In this document: one piece after another, positions 10,183 to 20,578 of the stretch | Layout of the letters: the number at the start of each line of letters is the position of its first letter | Numbering within the stretch: position 1 is the stretch's first letter | From: Shewanella frigidimarina | GTDB taxonomy: Bacteria; Pseudomonadota; Gammaproteobacteria; Enterobacterales; Shewanellaceae | Length of the DNA: 64,000 bases | Assembly (NCBI RefSeq): GCF_003797125.1 | Contig: NZ_RKKE01000005.1 | Span: 62,001-126,000 of the forward strand | Direction of reading: 5' to 3' | Program-made: the position numbers and the translations under genes | The notes under the pieces: generated by a model | The model's database searches: none | The model's input: only the letters and a program-made list of their open reading frames with translations | What the model was told of the DNA's origin: nothing

Positions 10183-10734
10183 AATAGGCTACCTAAAAAA
10201 TACAGCGTTAATATGCGAGTTTCAGAGCGGTTATTGCGGCAAAATGTCTTGGTACACAACCCTATGCTCTATTTCGCGAACGATATCAGAACGCCAAAAT
10301 TTTGCACAAGTATTCATCAATAAAATCCACCAGCACCTATAACATTTTAATCTATTGATATATCCAAATAGCACACAAGGAGAATGAAAAACGACCGTGT
10401 TGTTCGTTTGATTTTACGACCATCGAATATTGCCCCCTCAAAAATGTCTGCATACTCATTACATGTTTATTTCTCATTATCAAAAAAAATAACCCAACCA
10501 TTCTGTCGTATTAAAAACATCAATAATGAAGATGATACATAAGAAGCAACCAATAGAGTTGTTTTAAACAGCAAAAATCTGTGTCTCTTAACATAAATGT
10601 ACAATTTTTAACCCTTGTTAAGTTGTTAAACATACGTTAATACTAATTTACTCGATCAAGCATTAAATAGAATCGGGATCCAAGAAGACTTAAACATTCT
10701 ATGCAATACATCATTGCACCTTTGGGGAGGATAA
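10183..10734. other. 552-base intergenic region between opgG and the lipase gene
   Basis: Divergent promoter region for opgGH (leftward) and the lipase operon (rightward). It is A+T rich; no gene, terminator or strong inverted repeat was found. Confidence 0.4.
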
Positions 10735-11706
10735 ATGATGAAAACCAGTATGTTAAAAATATTAAAAAAGGTATCTCAGGTTAAATCCGCAACACTTAGC
10801 GCATTATTTTTAGCAGGTATTACGCTATTGTCACTTTCGCCACAACAAGCCTATGCCCAAGGAACAAAATACCCTGTGGTACTCGTTCACGGTTTATTTG
10901 GTTTTGATGATATTTGGGGTGTAGATTATTTTTACAGAATACCGCAAACCTTACGTCAACAAGGCGCTCAAGTTTTTGTTGCTAGCGTGTCACCCGCTAA
11001 TTCAAGCGAAGTCAGAGGGGAGCAGTTGCGTACTTTTGTTCAAGCAGTACTAGCACAAACAGGGGCAGAAAAAGTTAACTTAATTGGCCATAGCCATGGT
11101 GGTCCAACGATTCGCTATGTCGCAAGTGTTAGCCCAGAAATGGTGGCTTCGGCAACATCAATTGGTGGTGTTAACTGGGGCAGTCGTGTTGCCGATTTAG
11201 CTCGTGGGATAATTCCCGTAAACTCCAATACAGAATACCTTGCACAACAAGGAATTAACTTGTTAGCAGGTATTATTTCTGGCATCTCAGGTAATAACGG
11301 CCTACCGTCGGATAGCATCGCAGCGATGACATCCCTAACCACCCAAGGATCTATTGCATTTAACCAAGCTTATCCTGAAGGTATTCCGAGCCAATATTGT
11401 GGTCAGGGCCAACAACTAGCAAATAATGGCGTGTATTATTTCTCCTGGTCGGGTACCAGCCCATTAACTCATGTTGTTGATCCATCGGATTACCCACTAA
11501 GTTTAACCAGCCTAGTTTTTGGTGAACCTAACGATGGCCTTGTATCAGGCTGTAGTTCTCATCTAGGTAAAGTGATTAAAGACAACTATAAAATGAACCA
11601 CTTAGATGAAGTAAACCAAACGTTGGGTCTAGTTAGTTGGTTTGAAACGAATCCAGAAACCCTATATCGCCAACATCTCAATCGTTTACAGCAATTAGGT
11701 TTATAA
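10735..11706 (+). CDS. Secreted triacylglycerol lipase, Pseudomonas family I type
   Basis: A 323-residue alpha/beta hydrolase exported by a signal peptide ending at AYA|QG (residue 41-42). VLVHGLFGF (49-57) holds the oxyanion-hole segment, GHSHG at 118-122 the nucleophile Ser120, EPNDG the acid Asp267, and MNHLDE His289. Cys222 and Cys273 are placed to form the disulfide known in Pseudomonas lipases, and the NHLDEVNQ segment resembles the calcium-binding region. It should hydrolyse long-chain triacylglycerols outside the cell after type II secretion. GGGAGG precedes two consecutive ATG codons (10735, 10738); the second has the better spacing. The foldase gene follows after 5 bases, forming an operon. 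Confidence 0.93.
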   Translation: MMKTSMLKILKKVSQVKSATLSALFLAGITLLSLSPQQAYAQGTKYPVVLVHGLFGFDDIWGVDYFYRIPQTLRQQGAQVFVASVSPANSSEVRGEQLRTFVQAVLAQTGAEKVNLIGHSHGGPTIRYVASVSPEMVASATSIGGVNWGSRVADLARGIIPVNSNTEYLAQQGINLLAGIISGISGNNGLPSDSIAAMTSLTTQGSIAFNQAYPEGIPSQYCGQGQQLANNGVYYFSWSGTSPLTHVVDPSDYPLSLTSLVFGEPNDGLVSGCSSHLGKVIKDNYKMNHLDEVNQTLGLVSWFETNPETLYRQHLNRLQQLGL

Positions 11707-11711
11707 ACAAG

Positions 11712-12710
11712 ATGAAAAGTGGATTTTCACTATCTCAAAATCCGCGATTATGGGTGGGCATACTTTTGCTCACCCTTTTTATCGTGTTATTCACAGCTTC
11801 ATTGATGAATAAACACCAATACCAAGCAGAGCTATTGGCCTATGATAAATTACCTACCGTTCAGCATAACTCATCATTATTCACACCAGAAACGACAGAG
11901 ATAAATGAGCCTATCGGCACGGAGAAATTGGGACAGCCACTGCTATTATCTCAAGCGCTACGCTGGGATTTTGACGACATCATTTTGCAGCATCAAGATA
12001 AAGCAACCTCGCTAGAAAACCTATTGTCTACATTGGCCAGTAAACTTGACCTTAGTGCCGATGCGCACGCTAAACTTGCAGCATTGTTTCAGCGCTACCG
12101 TGACTATAAAATCGCGATATCTTCTCTAAAAGACGCCAGTCCAGCAATAGACGGTGATATTGATTTAACCATGACGTTTGATTTTATCGAACAGGCTCAT
12201 CTATTGCAGCAAAGCTATTTTTCGGAACTCGAAATAGACGCTTTTTTTGCCAAAGACAACAAGTATGATCGACAAGCATTTGAGCGACTGAGAATTCGAC
12301 AAGAAAGTAGTTTAACCATAGAACAAAAAACGGAGTTACTCGCTCATCAAATCAGCCAACTAGATGAAGAAGAACGCCAAGCCATCACGCCAACATTGAT
12401 GGCCAATGATATCAGCGCTTATTTAGAGGGAACACCAAAACATGGCGAAGCATCTCCCCCTAACCTAATCACAGGAATAAACGCAGAGATGAGCCAAGAA
12501 GTGATTGAACGAGTACAGGCAACTCAAAATACCAATCTAAATTGGCAACATAAAATTACCTTATACCAAGAATACCAACAACAAATCGCCAATTTGTCAG
12601 ACACGGAACAGCAACAGGCTTTAGCACAATATCAACAACAGCAATTTACCCTCAATGAACAAAAACGCTTAACGGTGTTTCTTAATCATCCTGAGTTAAT
12701 CAAGCCTTAA
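11712..12710 (+). CDS. Lipase-specific foldase (lipase chaperone, LifO type)
   Basis: A 332-residue protein with one N-terminal membrane anchor (about 13-31), a variable linker and a long helical periplasmic part, the build of Lif foldases (about 330-340 residues). These wrap around the lipase in the periplasm and lower the barrier to its native fold. The usual RxxFDY(F/C)LSA motif is only partly kept: LRWDFDDIIL, with the Tyr replaced. The C-terminal part is rich in Gln and predicted helical, with the repeated ELL/EEERQA pattern of the family. It sits 5 bases behind the lipase gene, which makes the call firm despite low motif conservation. Confidence 0.88.
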   Translation: MKSGFSLSQNPRLWVGILLLTLFIVLFTASLMNKHQYQAELLAYDKLPTVQHNSSLFTPETTEINEPIGTEKLGQPLLLSQALRWDFDDIILQHQDKATSLENLLSTLASKLDLSADAHAKLAALFQRYRDYKIAISSLKDASPAIDGDIDLTMTFDFIEQAHLLQQSYFSELEIDAFFAKDNKYDRQAFERLRIRQESSLTIEQKTELLAHQISQLDEEERQAITPTLMANDISAYLEGTPKHGEASPPNLITGINAEMSQEVIERVQATQNTNLNWQHKITLYQEYQQQIANLSDTEQQQALAQYQQQQFTLNEQKRLTVFLNHPELIKP

Positions 12711-13492
12711 TCTGCTATCCAATTGATAAATAAACTCTACTCGGGATAATAAACGCCTCAACTCGACAAATGAGTGACTGACGAAATCCAATCTTGGTGT
12801 CATAACTGATATCCCAATACTCGACAATTACACAGTGTCTATCACTCACCGCACTCGAATAGCATCAGAGCCTCAGTAACATCACTTGCTTGAGAGAAAA
12901 ATCTTTAAATACAAAATTTTACTAAAAAACAGGTCGATAAGAACATCCTCTATTTTAATGGAAACGAGTCTGAGTGAATTACCCAGCTATCAATGACATT
13001 TAGTACGGCAAGCTCACACTTACTGGCTATTTACTGAAAGTTTACATTCATAAAAGTAATGAATCAAAAACACCTCATCGCATTGATTAAATTAAGAAAC
13101 ATATCTTAAACATTTTATTAGAGCAGAGAGCTTTACAGTAACAACACCATAAGCACTGGTACGTACCTTGACGGCCACCTCACAAATGAGAATAATTATC
13201 AAAATCGATACCAAAATATGCTTTGATCATTATGTTTACCTCTCGCTCATTGAACTTAGAATCAAGTCACCAACAGGCTAGTTTCGGAATCGTAAACTCA
13301 GCCCTTTCTCCTCCCATCAATAAATACTCCAAATTGCGCCATCAATAACACGCGTAAACAACACACTTGTTTACGCCAAAGCATCCTTGATTACTGAAAA
13401 TTGAGATTGCTGAAGATCGAGGAATGGTCTTTGAAACGTTTATCGTCAACTTATCACTTTAGAACAGACCAAACGAAACATAGGGAATATGC
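12711..13492. other. 782-base intergenic region upstream of the TonB receptor
   Basis: No convincing protein gene. It carries a Fur-box-like site near its middle (listed separately) followed by about 290 bases before the receptor start, which implies a long 5' leader or an unannotated small transcript. Confidence 0.4.
13187..13201. promoter_or_regulatory. Fur box-like site
   Basis: TGAGAAT-A-ATTATCA matches the 7-1-7 Fur core (TGATAAT-n-ATTATCA) with a single mismatch. It lies 292 bases upstream of an iron-type TonB-dependent receptor, which would then be repressed when iron is plentiful. The distance from the gene is larger than usual. Confidence 0.6.
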
Positions 13493-15628
13493 ATGTTAAC
13501 TGACAAATCCAGATTCACTTTAACCACCATAGCAATGGCCATTGCAGCAATTTTTGCTAGCTCGACGGCAGTTGCTGACGACAAAAATCAGACCGAAGCC
13601 AAACCTGAAATCATTGTGGTGACAGGGAGCTTATTGGGCAATTCTGAAGTTGCTGATTTAAAAACGTATACCGGTAACCGCTCAATCATTACTTCAGATC
13701 AAATAGAGCGTACTGCAGCCAGATCAATCGACACTGCATTACAACAAGTTCCTGGGATTAAAATTAAAGACGAAACTGGAACTGGGGTTTTACCTAACAT
13801 ATCAGTACGAGGCTTAGACAGCAGCCGCAGTGGTTACGCCCAAGTCTTACTCGATGGGATCCCAATGACGCTTGCGCCATATGGGCACACTGGCCAGTCA
13901 TTATTCCCTGCCACGTTATTCATGATAGATAGAATCGATGTAGCACGTGGCGGAGCATCGATTCAGTATGGCCCTAACAACGTTGGCGGCGTAATCAACC
14001 TTATTTCAAAGCCAATCCCAACCGACTGGGAAACCAGCGTTAATGAGCGCATGACCTTCTTTGGCGACAGTAATACATTATTTGATACCAACATCAGCAC
14101 TGGCGGCGCGGTTAATGAAGATTTTTCAATGCGTTTTGATGGCAACATCACCAAAGGGGAGTCGTTTCGTGAACACTCCGACACTGACATTAAAAACCTA
14201 ATGTTAAAGACCCTGTGGAATATCGATGAGCAAAACAGCTTAGATGCCACGCTGCAATATTACGATGCTTTTTCTGAGCTACCGGGTGCATTAAATACTC
14301 CCGCTTATGAAGCCGATCGCGAGCAATCCCTACGCCCTAATGATGAGTTTAGTGCCGATACTAAACGAGTGTCATTGAAATATAGCCATGTTCTCGACGA
14401 CTCTAAAATTATCGATTATGGTGAGATTGATCTCAGAGTATTTGGTAATAAAAGTTCACGTAATTTTCAGTGGGATTTTTATGATTCAAGCAAAGACACC
14501 GATGGCAATTTAGGCACAAGCTGGAGCGATACCACCCAGGATGCTACTCATCTGCGTAACTCTCCGCGAGACTTTACTGTGTTTGGCATTGAGCCAACGG
14601 CAAGCCTGCTTATTGATGGCGATATTAGTCAGCACATTATCGCAGGTGCTCGTTATATTAATGAAGACATTAGCTACCAACTCAACCACATAGACAAGTC
14701 GACTCAAACGGCAACTCGTCCGCGTGACTGGCAAATGGATACCAATGCCATGGCCTATTATGTGAGTAATAAAGTGGGATTCTTTGACGACACACTGTCG
14801 GTTACTCCTGGCATAAGATATGAAGATGTCCGCATGACCTTCACCAATGTTGGACAAGACTATAGCCAAGATAATCACGTGACCGAGTGGCTTCCCGGCA
14901 TCACCTTGGGTTATGAGTTCAGTTCAAACTGGTTTGGGTATACCAATGCTCAACGTTCATTGAGAACACCACAAATTTCGCAATTATGGCCTAAAGATCA
15001 AACCCTTGAATCAGAGCTATCTTGGAACTATGAAGCTGGGGTACGTTTTACCCCAACAGAGCGCAGTAACTTAAGTATTGCCGCTTATCGTATCGATTTT
15101 GAAAATAAAGTCGAATACGACAGAAACGTCAGTATGTTCGTCAATATTGGCCAAACTCGCAACCAAGGTATTGAGCTAGAAGGCACTTACTCACCTATGT
15201 CGCTGCCAGATCTGGTTCTAACCGGCGCTTACAACTATTTAGATACCGAACAACTTGATGGCGAGTTTGCAGGTAACGAATTGGCTTATGTGTCTAAGCA
15301 TCAACTTTCTGCCAGAGCTTTATATAGCATTAAAGATGTCGATTTAGGATTAATGGCGTTCTATTACAGCAAGTCATTCGCTGACCTTGCTAATAGCGTT
15401 GAAGAAGATGTATCAGGCACATCGGGTGAAGTGCCTGCGTATACCGTGGTTAATTTCAATATTGCTACTGAGTTTTTCAAACAAGATAATCACGGCTTAA
15501 AGGTGGGATTGTCGGTCAACAACCTATTTGATAACGAGTACTACTTTAGAGGCTTAGATGTGTCTCCAGCAGGACGAGTGCCAGCATCAGGCCGTTCACT
15601 TAGCTTAGATGTCGGTTACACCTTCTAA
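13493..15628 (+). CDS. TonB-dependent outer-membrane receptor, FecA-like
   Basis: A 711-residue receptor: signal peptide ending near AVA|DD (28), TonB box-like EIIVVTG (38-44), plug domain about 50-170, 22-strand barrel ending in the aromatic terminus LDVGYTF. In the plug, VRGLDSSRSGYAQVLLDG and the following APYG segment resemble FecA, the ferric dicitrate receptor, but the N-terminal signalling extension of FecA is absent. It should import an iron chelate using TonB energy; the exact ligand is uncertain. AGGGA at 13482-13486 supports the start. A Fur-like box lies upstream and a palindromic terminator downstream; no transport partner genes are adjacent. Confidence 0.87.
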   Translation: MLTDKSRFTLTTIAMAIAAIFASSTAVADDKNQTEAKPEIIVVTGSLLGNSEVADLKTYTGNRSIITSDQIERTAARSIDTALQQVPGIKIKDETGTGVLPNISVRGLDSSRSGYAQVLLDGIPMTLAPYGHTGQSLFPATLFMIDRIDVARGGASIQYGPNNVGGVINLISKPIPTDWETSVNERMTFFGDSNTLFDTNISTGGAVNEDFSMRFDGNITKGESFREHSDTDIKNLMLKTLWNIDEQNSLDATLQYYDAFSELPGALNTPAYEADREQSLRPNDEFSADTKRVSLKYSHVLDDSKIIDYGEIDLRVFGNKSSRNFQWDFYDSSKDTDGNLGTSWSDTTQDATHLRNSPRDFTVFGIEPTASLLIDGDISQHIIAGARYINEDISYQLNHIDKSTQTATRPRDWQMDTNAMAYYVSNKVGFFDDTLSVTPGIRYEDVRMTFTNVGQDYSQDNHVTEWLPGITLGYEFSSNWFGYTNAQRSLRTPQISQLWPKDQTLESELSWNYEAGVRFTPTERSNLSIAAYRIDFENKVEYDRNVSMFVNIGQTRNQGIELEGTYSPMSLPDLVLTGAYNYLDTEQLDGEFAGNELAYVSKHQLSARALYSIKDVDLGLMAFYYSKSFADLANSVEEDVSGTSGEVPAYTVVNFNIATEFFKQDNHGLKVGLSVNNLFDNEYYFRGLDVSPAGRVPASGRSLSLDVGYTF

Positions 15629-15692
15629 TCGGCATTGTTTCTAAGATAGATGTTTTCAGTTTTAACTGAATAATAATCAACCTGTTGCAAAC

Positions 15693-15726
15693 AATAAAGC
15701 CTCAGCATTAATGCTGAGGCTTTATT
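15693..15726. terminator. Palindromic bidirectional terminator after the TonB receptor
   Basis: AATAAAGCCTCAGCATT (15693-15709) is followed at once by its exact reverse complement to 15726: a 34-base perfect palindrome with a G+C-rich core and flanking A/T runs. It can end transcription from both the receptor and the convergent chemoreceptor gene. Confidence 0.85.
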
Positions 15727-15852
15727 CTACTAGTTATCGTATTGATGTTCGTATTGCTTGTAGAAACGGAGTGGCCACCGAAAAGAGTTAGGTGGCCCTA
15801 CGATCAGCAACACAAACATGTAGCCAATCTAAATAACCCCGCCCAATAAACC

Positions 15853-17256
15853 TTAAATAATCAAATCCTTCATCAAACCTTCCAGCACATCCGCCTGACG
15901 GCTCAAACTCTCGATTTCTTTTGCTGTCATATTCACTAACTCCATCACTTGAATAGAGCTACTTCTGACAGAATCAACATCACTGGCAATATTATCAGCC
16001 ACAGCGCCTTGTTCCTCGGCAGCGGCTGCAATTTCCAAACTTCTATCTGAAATATGCTGGTTTTGCTCTGCGATTTCACTAATATTTTGACTTGCACTTG
16101 TCATTAACTGTTCGCTTGATTCAGCTTCTTTTACCGTTTTCGCCATCACGTTCATCACACCACGGCTATTGGTTTGCAGCGTTTCAATAATTTTTTGAAT
16201 TTCAACGGTCGCAGCTTGAGTTCTACCCGCTAAGGTTCTTACTTCATCTGCAACCACTGAGAATCCACGTCCCTGTTCGCCTGCTCTTGCCGCTTCAATA
16301 GCAGCATTAAGGGCTAGCAAGTTGGTTTGGTCAGAAATGGCATTAATCGTTGCAATAACCTCACCAATTTCAGTCGCGCTAGAATCAAGTTCTGCAACAG
16401 CAACTGAGGTACCACGTACTTCCCCTGCTAATTGATTAATCTCAACCAAGGTTTTTTTGATCTGAGCTTGGCCTTGTGTGGTTTTCTCCGTTGCTCGCGA
16501 TATTTGCGTTGATGATTCTTGAGCATGGCTAGCTACTTCTCGAATCGACACTGCCATTTCTTCCGTTGCACTGGCTAACGAATCAATGCGGTCTTGCTGC
16601 ACGCTGGCCAACTGAGTATTTTCATCACTACGCACACGTAACTGAGCACTAATTTGTTGGATCAAAGCAACTGCTTCTTGAGTGGTTTTCACCAACAGAT
16701 GTTCACGTTCAGTGACCCTATCAACGGTTCTTGCAATCAAATTAAATTCATTACGCGCAGGCGCATAACCAATACGAGATGCAAGATCCCCTTCGGCCAA
16801 CCTTTTCAATGCTCCATAAATATCGAATAGACTGCCACCGATGAAGGTATTTACATAATAAGAGCAAACAAACATCAACAATAAACTCAAGCTAATGGCA
16901 GTGATGTGCCATAAACCTAACCCAGTCAGAAAATTAGTATCATCAACATAACTTAATGAATAGTCTTGCCCTGAAACCTGAGCCGAAATATCAGTATTAA
17001 GGCCAATATTAATCGCTGTATTTTGCAGTAAGGGCGCCAGATCAGATGCAGATATCTGAGTCGCCGATGCCAATTGGGCAATCACATCAACTTGTTTTTG
17101 TGCTTCTATTGTTCTTTGTGAAGACGCCGCGTCAGCAAAACAAATGCCCATGACGACAACGGCGAGCACAGCAGTAAAAAAAAGAACAAGAAAATTTTCA
17201 TGTAACTTTACGCTAATTAAATACTTATCTATCCAACGGAAGGCAACTTGTTTCAC
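15853..17256 (-). CDS. Methyl-accepting chemotaxis protein
   Basis: A 467-residue chemoreceptor. A membrane helix at about 20-42 and another at about 115-140 enclose a periplasmic part of only about 70 residues, too short for a Cache or four-helix sensor domain. A HAMP region follows (about 140-190), then the long signalling coiled coil with the hairpin-tip motif [17 protein letters not shown], which contacts CheA and CheW. No C-terminal CheR-binding pentapeptide is visible. The ligand is unknown; the small sensor part suggests it may sense through the membrane, HAMP or a partner protein. Confidence 0.93.
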   Translation of the reverse strand: MKQVAFRWIDKYLISVKLHENFLVLFFTAVLAVVVMGICFADAASSQRTIEAQKQVDVIAQLASATQISASDLAPLLQNTAINIGLNTDISAQVSGQDYSLSYVDDTNFLTGLGLWHITAISLSLLLMFVCSYYVNTFIGGSLFDIYGALKRLAEGDLASRIGYAPARNEFNLIARTVDRVTEREHLLVKTTQEAVALIQQISAQLRVRSDENTQLASVQQDRIDSLASATEEMAVSIREVASHAQESSTQISRATEKTTQGQAQIKKTLVEINQLAGEVRGTSVAVAELDSSATEIGEVIATINAISDQTNLLALNAAIEAARAGEQGRGFSVVADEVRTLAGRTQAATVEIQKIIETLQTNSRGVMNVMAKTVKEAESSEQLMTSASQNISEIAEQNQHISDRSLEIAAAAEEQGAVADNIASDVDSVRSSSIQVMELVNMTAKEIESLSRQADVLEGLMKDLII

Positions 17257-17583
17257 GATGATATCTCCAATAAAAATGATCAGTTATTACCGAGTGTGGC
17301 GCAATACCTAACTTATTCAGCAGGTAATTATTGATATAAGAGAACACGTCATTCGGTCAATTATCAGAAATAATATATGACTGTCGTTAGCAGGTGTTTC
17401 TAAATAACAAAATTGGCACCTAGATCACGCAAAAAATGTCAGAAAAGACACTTATTGTAACTTAACCACCACAAACTGGTAACCTTCCTCAAAAAATCAC
17501 CTGAAGTTGTCGCATGACTCAGCTGTTAGTTAAGGAGTAATTGTAACTAAGCACCGATTTAGCTAACTTGTGTAAACTTATTA
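17257..17583. other. Intergenic region between the chemoreceptor and the AraC gene
   Basis: 327 bases, upstream of the leftward chemoreceptor gene and downstream of the AraC-type gene. Nothing beyond a probable promoter zone was seen. Confidence 0.35.
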
Positions 17584-18372
17584 TCAGTAAGCATTTAACT
17601 CGTTCATGTATTTCATCGGTGATGTTTTCATGACTTTTTTAAACATGGTAATAAATGCACTCACCGACTCATAGCCTAATAACTCGGACACCTGTTGCAC
17701 ACTTTGCTTATCTGACAGTGCTTGCAGTGAAGTAATAATATGCAGCTGTGTACGCCATTTGCCAAAAGTCATTCCGGTTTCTTTCTTAATCAACCGCGCT
17801 AACGTGCGCTCTGTTAAGGCAAATTGTTCTGCCCATTGCGGCAGTGTTTTTCTATCGTGAGGCTGACTGATCAATTGCTGGCTCATCGCTTGAATAACCA
17901 TATTTTTAGACAAAACAAAATCTAAATGTTGGATCGGCATATCAATTAATTGGTCGTGTAATACCTGAGCTAATCGTGCCGTTTTACTGTTTGCGCGATA
18001 ATGCTGATCGCGACTAGCAAGTTCACACATCAGCTCTTTCACTAATGGCGAAATCGCTAATGTACAAGTATTTTGTGGCATGCCGTCCATATTGCTATCG
18101 ATAAATAAATGGCACAACTTGGCGTTATCTGATGCGCGGTTACTGTGGACTTTGTGCGCAGGGATCCAAATAGCGCTATGGGTTGGTACCATCCACATTT
18201 TTGCCGATACCTCGCAAGTCACATAACCATGCAAAGCTAAGATTAACTGACCTTTTGGGTGAGTATGCAGCGGAATTTCGTGGCTGGCACAGGCATGCTC
18301 TATTTTGGCAATAATGGATTGCTTCATATACTCAAAATTTTTGATTTCATCCCAACCAATTGCATCAAACAT
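17584..18372 (-). CDS. AraC-family regulator, NimR-like
   Basis: A 262-residue regulator: N-terminal cupin (HEIPLHTHPKGQLILALHG, about 31-49) and C-terminal AraC double helix-turn-helix (about 160-260), with LPQWAEQFALTERTLARLIKKETG and the second-helix motif LGYESVSAFITMFKK. Architecture matches E. coli NimR (YeaM), which represses the divergent MFS exporter NimT. Here too an MFS gene of the CynX/NimT family starts 103 bases away in the opposite direction, so control of that gene is likely. Ligand is inferred only by analogy. Confidence 0.85.
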   Translation of the reverse strand: MFDAIGWDEIKNFEYMKQSIIAKIEHACASHEIPLHTHPKGQLILALHGYVTCEVSAKMWMVPTHSAIWIPAHKVHSNRASDNAKLCHLFIDSNMDGMPQNTCTLAISPLVKELMCELASRDQHYRANSKTARLAQVLHDQLIDMPIQHLDFVLSKNMVIQAMSQQLISQPHDRKTLPQWAEQFALTERTLARLIKKETGMTFGKWRTQLHIITSLQALSDKQSVQQVSELLGYESVSAFITMFKKVMKTSPMKYMNELNAY

Positions 18373-18475
18373 AGTTTTGTCAGTTTTCAGTTATTTATTG
18401 TCACTATCTCTAAATTATATCGTTCGGCAAATCTTTATACTAGCAACCATTATTAAGTGAAATCTAAAGCAGCTA

Positions 18476-19684
18476 ATGACGTTACAAACCGACAATACTA
18501 AACCGCAGTCTCGATTTTCTGGTGCATTACTCGTAATAGGCATTTTGCTTATTGCGGCTAATTTACGCGCGCCTTTTACCGGCATTGCTCCTGTACTAGA
18601 CCAAATTATTAATCACTTTGGACTAAGTGGCTCACAAGCAGGGTTTATAACAACATTACCGCTTATCGCCTTTGCGATTGTGTCACCCATGGCGGCGACA
18701 TTTGCCCGCAAACAAGGGTTAGAACACACACTGTTTGCAGCACTTATTTTGATATTGCTGGGTATCGGCACCCGATTTATCGACTCATCCACCATGCTTT
18801 TTATTGGTACGGCAATTATTGGCATCGGCATTGCGATTGCAAACGTGTTATTACCCAGCCTAATAAAACGTGATTTCGCCACCAAAGTAGCCTTAATGAC
18901 CTCGGCTTACGTGCTAACAATGGGAGTGGCTTCTGGCGGGTTCTCAGCGTTGGTATTTCCGTTAAGCCAATTCAATGGTTTAGGCTGGCAATTAGCGCTT
19001 GGTTCGGCGGCTATGTTAACGGTCGCGGGGATAATTGTGTGGATGGCGCAATTAGGTAAACACACTAAGCCGGCTCGTATTGCACCATTATCTTCTTCGT
19101 CAAAAAGTGTGTGGCGTTATGCACTTGCATGGCAAATAACCTTATTACTGGGCTTAAACTCTTTTTTAACTTATATCATTATTACTTGGCTGCCCAACAT
19201 ATTGACTGACACGGGTCACTCGGCCACACAAGCTGGTGCTTATCATGGCGCATTTCAAATTGCGACAGCGCTGCCAGGTTTAGTGTTAATTCCATTATTG
19301 GCTAAATTAAAAGATCAAAGTGCATTGAGCTTTTTACTTGGAGTACTCAGCGCAATCAGTGCATTAGGGCTACTCTACGTACCACACTTTGCATTTGCAT
19401 GGACAATAATGTTGGGGTTTTGCTCTGGGGCTTGTTTTATTTTAGGGCTATCGTTTATTAGTTTACGCACTGACGACCAGCACCAAGCCGCATCGCTTTC
19501 TGGTATGTCACAATGTGTGGGCTATTTATTAGCGGCAGTGGGCCCTATGTTAGCCGGAGCAATACACACTACAACAAGCAGTTGGACTGGACCATTATGG
19601 TTATGCGTTATTGCAGCATTGTTATGTGCATTATGCGGCTTAGGCGGTGGCAGAAATACCACGTTACATAAGTCGGTTAACTAA
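18476..19684 (+). CDS. MFS transporter, CynX/NimT family
   Basis: A 402-residue, twelve-helix transporter. LLIAANLRAPFTGIAPVLDQI near the N-terminus is the hallmark of the CynX/NimT family (COG2807), whose members handle cyanate or export 2-nitroimidazole. Divergent from an AraC-type NimR-like regulator, as in the E. coli nimR-nimT pair, so a drug or small-heterocycle exporter is the best guess. Substrate not determined by sequence. Confidence 0.85.
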   Translation: MTLQTDNTKPQSRFSGALLVIGILLIAANLRAPFTGIAPVLDQIINHFGLSGSQAGFITTLPLIAFAIVSPMAATFARKQGLEHTLFAALILILLGIGTRFIDSSTMLFIGTAIIGIGIAIANVLLPSLIKRDFATKVALMTSAYVLTMGVASGGFSALVFPLSQFNGLGWQLALGSAAMLTVAGIIVWMAQLGKHTKPARIAPLSSSSKSVWRYALAWQITLLLGLNSFLTYIIITWLPNILTDTGHSATQAGAYHGAFQIATALPGLVLIPLLAKLKDQSALSFLLGVLSAISALGLLYVPHFAFAWTIMLGFCSGACFILGLSFISLRTDDQHQAASLSGMSQCVGYLLAAVGPMLAGAIHTTTSSWTGPLWLCVIAALLCALCGLGGGRNTTLHKSVN

Positions 19685-19866
19685 ACATACACGGCCTGAT
19701 GACTGAGTTATGCATTTAATATCACCATCCTAATGAAGCAAACCTCATTTGAGAAAACGATATTGAGCAACATAAAATCAAGCCGTAAATATGGTAGGTC
19801 ACTCAAAAATAAGTCATTGAGATAAACGAGTTGCGGTCACGACATAGTACCTATCACACCGGATGC

Positions 19867-20415
19867 TTACACCCAATAAACAGGATAGTGACGCTTAGGA
19901 TCTGTGGAAAGATTATTCACTACCAACGCAACGATCAAGAGTAATACCGTACCTAAAAACACGGGCATTAAGGCATAGAAAAAACCGAGCTGATGAACGT
20001 TTTCCCCACCAATCACGGCAATCAACGCTGTAGCACCAGCGGGCGGATGTAGGGTTCTGGTCAAGTACATTAACGCAATAGATAGCGATACAGCCAAAGC
20101 GCAGGCTAGCACTATATAATCAGTAAAGACTTGATAAACCGCAACACCTATTAACGCTGATATTACGCTGCCACCAATTAAATTACGGGGCTGAGAAAAC
20201 TCCGCTAACGGAGCACCGTAAACCAACACAGCTGACGCACCAAAAGACCCTATTACAAACATACTGCCCATAGGATTAGCGGCCGTATAAAACGCTAAAC
20301 CAGCAACTAAGTAAATACCACAAAATGCGCCAATCCATGACCAAACAATTTTCTTTAGCGGTTGCCTAGGAGGACAAATGTCCTTTGATCGCATGCGAGT
20401 AAAATAGAATCTCAT
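19867..20415 (-). CDS. HPP family membrane protein
   Basis: A 182-residue protein with four to five membrane helices and the HPP-family signature LHPPAGATAL. MGSMFVIGSFGASAVLVYGAP is also typical. Plant and cyanobacterial HPP proteins have been linked to nitrite transport; the role in this organism is open. It is convergent with the NimT-like gene and has no operon partner; the next leftward gene (yddG-like) starts 1.1 kb upstream. Confidence 0.85.
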   Translation of the reverse strand: MRFYFTRMRSKDICPPRQPLKKIVWSWIGAFCGIYLVAGLAFYTAANPMGSMFVIGSFGASAVLVYGAPLAEFSQPRNLIGGSVISALIGVAVYQVFTDYIVLACALAVSLSIALMYLTRTLHPPAGATALIAVIGGENVHQLGFFYALMPVFLGTVLLLIVALVVNNLSTDPKRHYPVYWV

Positions 20416-20578
20416 TATGTTAATCCGAGTAAATAGCCTAATACATTGTTGACGATGTCATTCGCGAGCAGCAAATTAGCGCTAAAGAAACACAATTGCA
20501 ATTACACCCAACCAAAATCCTCTTGGAAATAAGGTAATGCTACTTTAGTGATCTCGTGATGATCTAATGATGTGAATA

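Noticed and set aside
14510-14878. 122-codon minus-strand frame inside the TonB receptor gene
   Set aside because: It overlaps a clear receptor reading frame and has no recognisable features.
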